Source: IDS-8 sp964491485 (lineage in GTDB: Bacteria > Pseudomonadota > Gammaproteobacteria > Steroidobacterales > Woeseiaceae). From it: a stretch of DNA of 40,155 nt. Location: positions 1 through 40,155 of the forward strand of contig CAZBGV010000024.1 of NCBI GenBank assembly GCA_964491485.1. The letters are read 5' to 3'. Below the pieces are notes generated by a model. The model searched no databases, was not told the origin of the DNA, and saw only the letters and a list, made by a program, of their open reading frames with translations. A program made the position numbers and the translations under genes. This document shows, piece after piece, positions 39,552 through 40,155 of this stretch (positions are counted from its first letter, which is position 1; each line of letters begins with the position of its first letter).

Positions 39552-40155
39552 GGTTCTCCGGCGTCTTGCTGCGCCGGCTTCGCGGTTTTCTTGCGGGCGG
39601 ACGCCTTTTTCTTTTTCTTCTTCTTCTTTTTTGCCTTTTTCTTTGCCTTTGCGGCGGCCGCCGGAGCCGCCGCGCCGTCGCCCGCGGCGGCCGTAGTCTT
39701 CTTCTTGCCGCGTCCGCGGCGCACCGGGGCGGCCGCCAGCAGCTCCCGGCATTCCTCCAGGGTCAGCGAGGCCGGGTCGCGATCCTTGGGCACGCGCGCG
39801 TTGCGCGTCTTGTCGGTGATGTACGGCCCGTATCGCCCGTGCAGCACCTGGATGCCGGCTTCCGGAAAGTCGCGGATGATGCGGTTGGCATCCGCAATCT
39901 TCTTCTGCTCGATGAGCTCCAGCGCGCGCGGGAGCTGGATGGTGTACGGGTCGTCATCGCCGCGCAAGGAGACGAACTTGTCGCCATAACGCACATACGG
40001 CCCGAAGCGCCCCACGCTGGCGCTCACCGGCTCGCCCTCCGGCGTCTCTCCCAGCTTGCGCGGCAGCTTGAACAGCTCGAGCGCATCCTCGAGCGTGATC
40101 TCGTTCATCTTCTGCCCGGGCCGCAGGCCCGCGAACTTCGGCTTCTCCTCGTCGT
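39548..40155 (-). CDS. topA: DNA topoisomerase I, C-terminal part (5' end outside window)
   Basis: The frame is open across the right edge. It shows the last zinc-ribbon-like/Toprim-tail repeats of proteobacterial TopA: LEDALELFKLPRKLG, SASVGRFGPYVRYGDKFVSL, ALELIEQKKIADANRII and IQVLHGRYGPYITD. It ends in a lysine/alanine-rich tail of about 70 residues with nine lysines in a row, encoded by A-rich DNA (39600-39660). Role: relaxes negative supercoils; the tail is thought to hold DNA or RNA polymerase. The stop TAG is part of a REP element. Catalytic domains lie outside the window. Confidence 0.93.
   Translation of the reverse strand, partial: DEEKPKFAGLRPGQKMNEITLEDALELFKLPRKLGETPEGEPVSASVGRFGPYVRYGDKFVSLRGDDDPYTIQLPRALELIEQKKIADANRIIRDFPEAGIQVLHGRYGPYITDKTRNARVPKDRDPASLTLEECRELLAAAPVRRGRGKKKTTAAAGDGAAAPAAAAKAKKKAKKKKKKKKKASARKKTAKPAQQDAGEP

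Overview
The window comes from the chromosome of a GC-rich, aerobic, free-living gammaproteobacterium, probably near the Xanthomonadales, Nevskiales or Steroidobacterales. This is inferred from an aerobic hemF beside tsaC and topA, a metal-binding-Cys-free HemB, an A-type cytochrome oxidase, MscS and OmpA envelope proteins, REP elements containing GTAGGAGCCCGC, and a CTGT-N8-ACAG LexA box. No 16S gene, tRNA, integrase, insertion sequence or CRISPR array was seen. Coding density is high and many neighbouring genes overlap by 1-4 bases.

Layout. 1-8.4 kb: the end of an M1 aminopeptidase, a glutathione S-transferase, an exported ATP-dependent DNA ligase, a two-gene unit (small membrane protein and DUF6522-like protein) behind an FNR/Anr-type box, an MscS channel, a PadR regulator with a DUF4153-like membrane protein, and a DUF5996 protein. 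8.6-10.9 kb: an OmpA-like protein with calcium-binding repeats, a second GST and an RRM RNA-binding protein. 11.1-16.8 kb: a compact terminal oxidase operon (Caa3-type CtaG, a three-heme cytochrome c, CoxB with a fused cytochrome c, a CoxA-CoxC fusion and a small membrane protein). 17-18.9 kb: an M1 lipoprotein peptidase. 19-20.5 kb: a DUF222-HNH endonuclease with a LexA box and a palindromic array in its 3' end. 20.5-24 kb: a TIGR03032 protein and an FG-GAP/RTX secreted protein.

24-40 kb: a phosphodiesterase-like HD protein; prlC-xthA; gorA, which converges on hemB-aroE; an ECF-like sigma factor with a DUF3379-like anti-sigma protein; tag; a subtilase followed by a DapA/NanA-family lyase; and a topA-tsaC-hemF operon running off the right edge.

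Themes. Redox and respiration genes (oxidase operon, gorA, two GSTs, hemB, hemF) sit among DNA-maintenance genes (exported ligase, xthA, tag, topA, HNH nuclease) and exported proteases. The most striking signals are (i) a perfect LexA-type operator on the HNH endonuclease gene, (ii) a TTCCCGCGGGAA palindrome repeated in that gene's 3' end and nearby, and (iii) REP elements that supply stop codons to two genes and, at one site, a Shine-Dalgarno plus ATG for tsaC.
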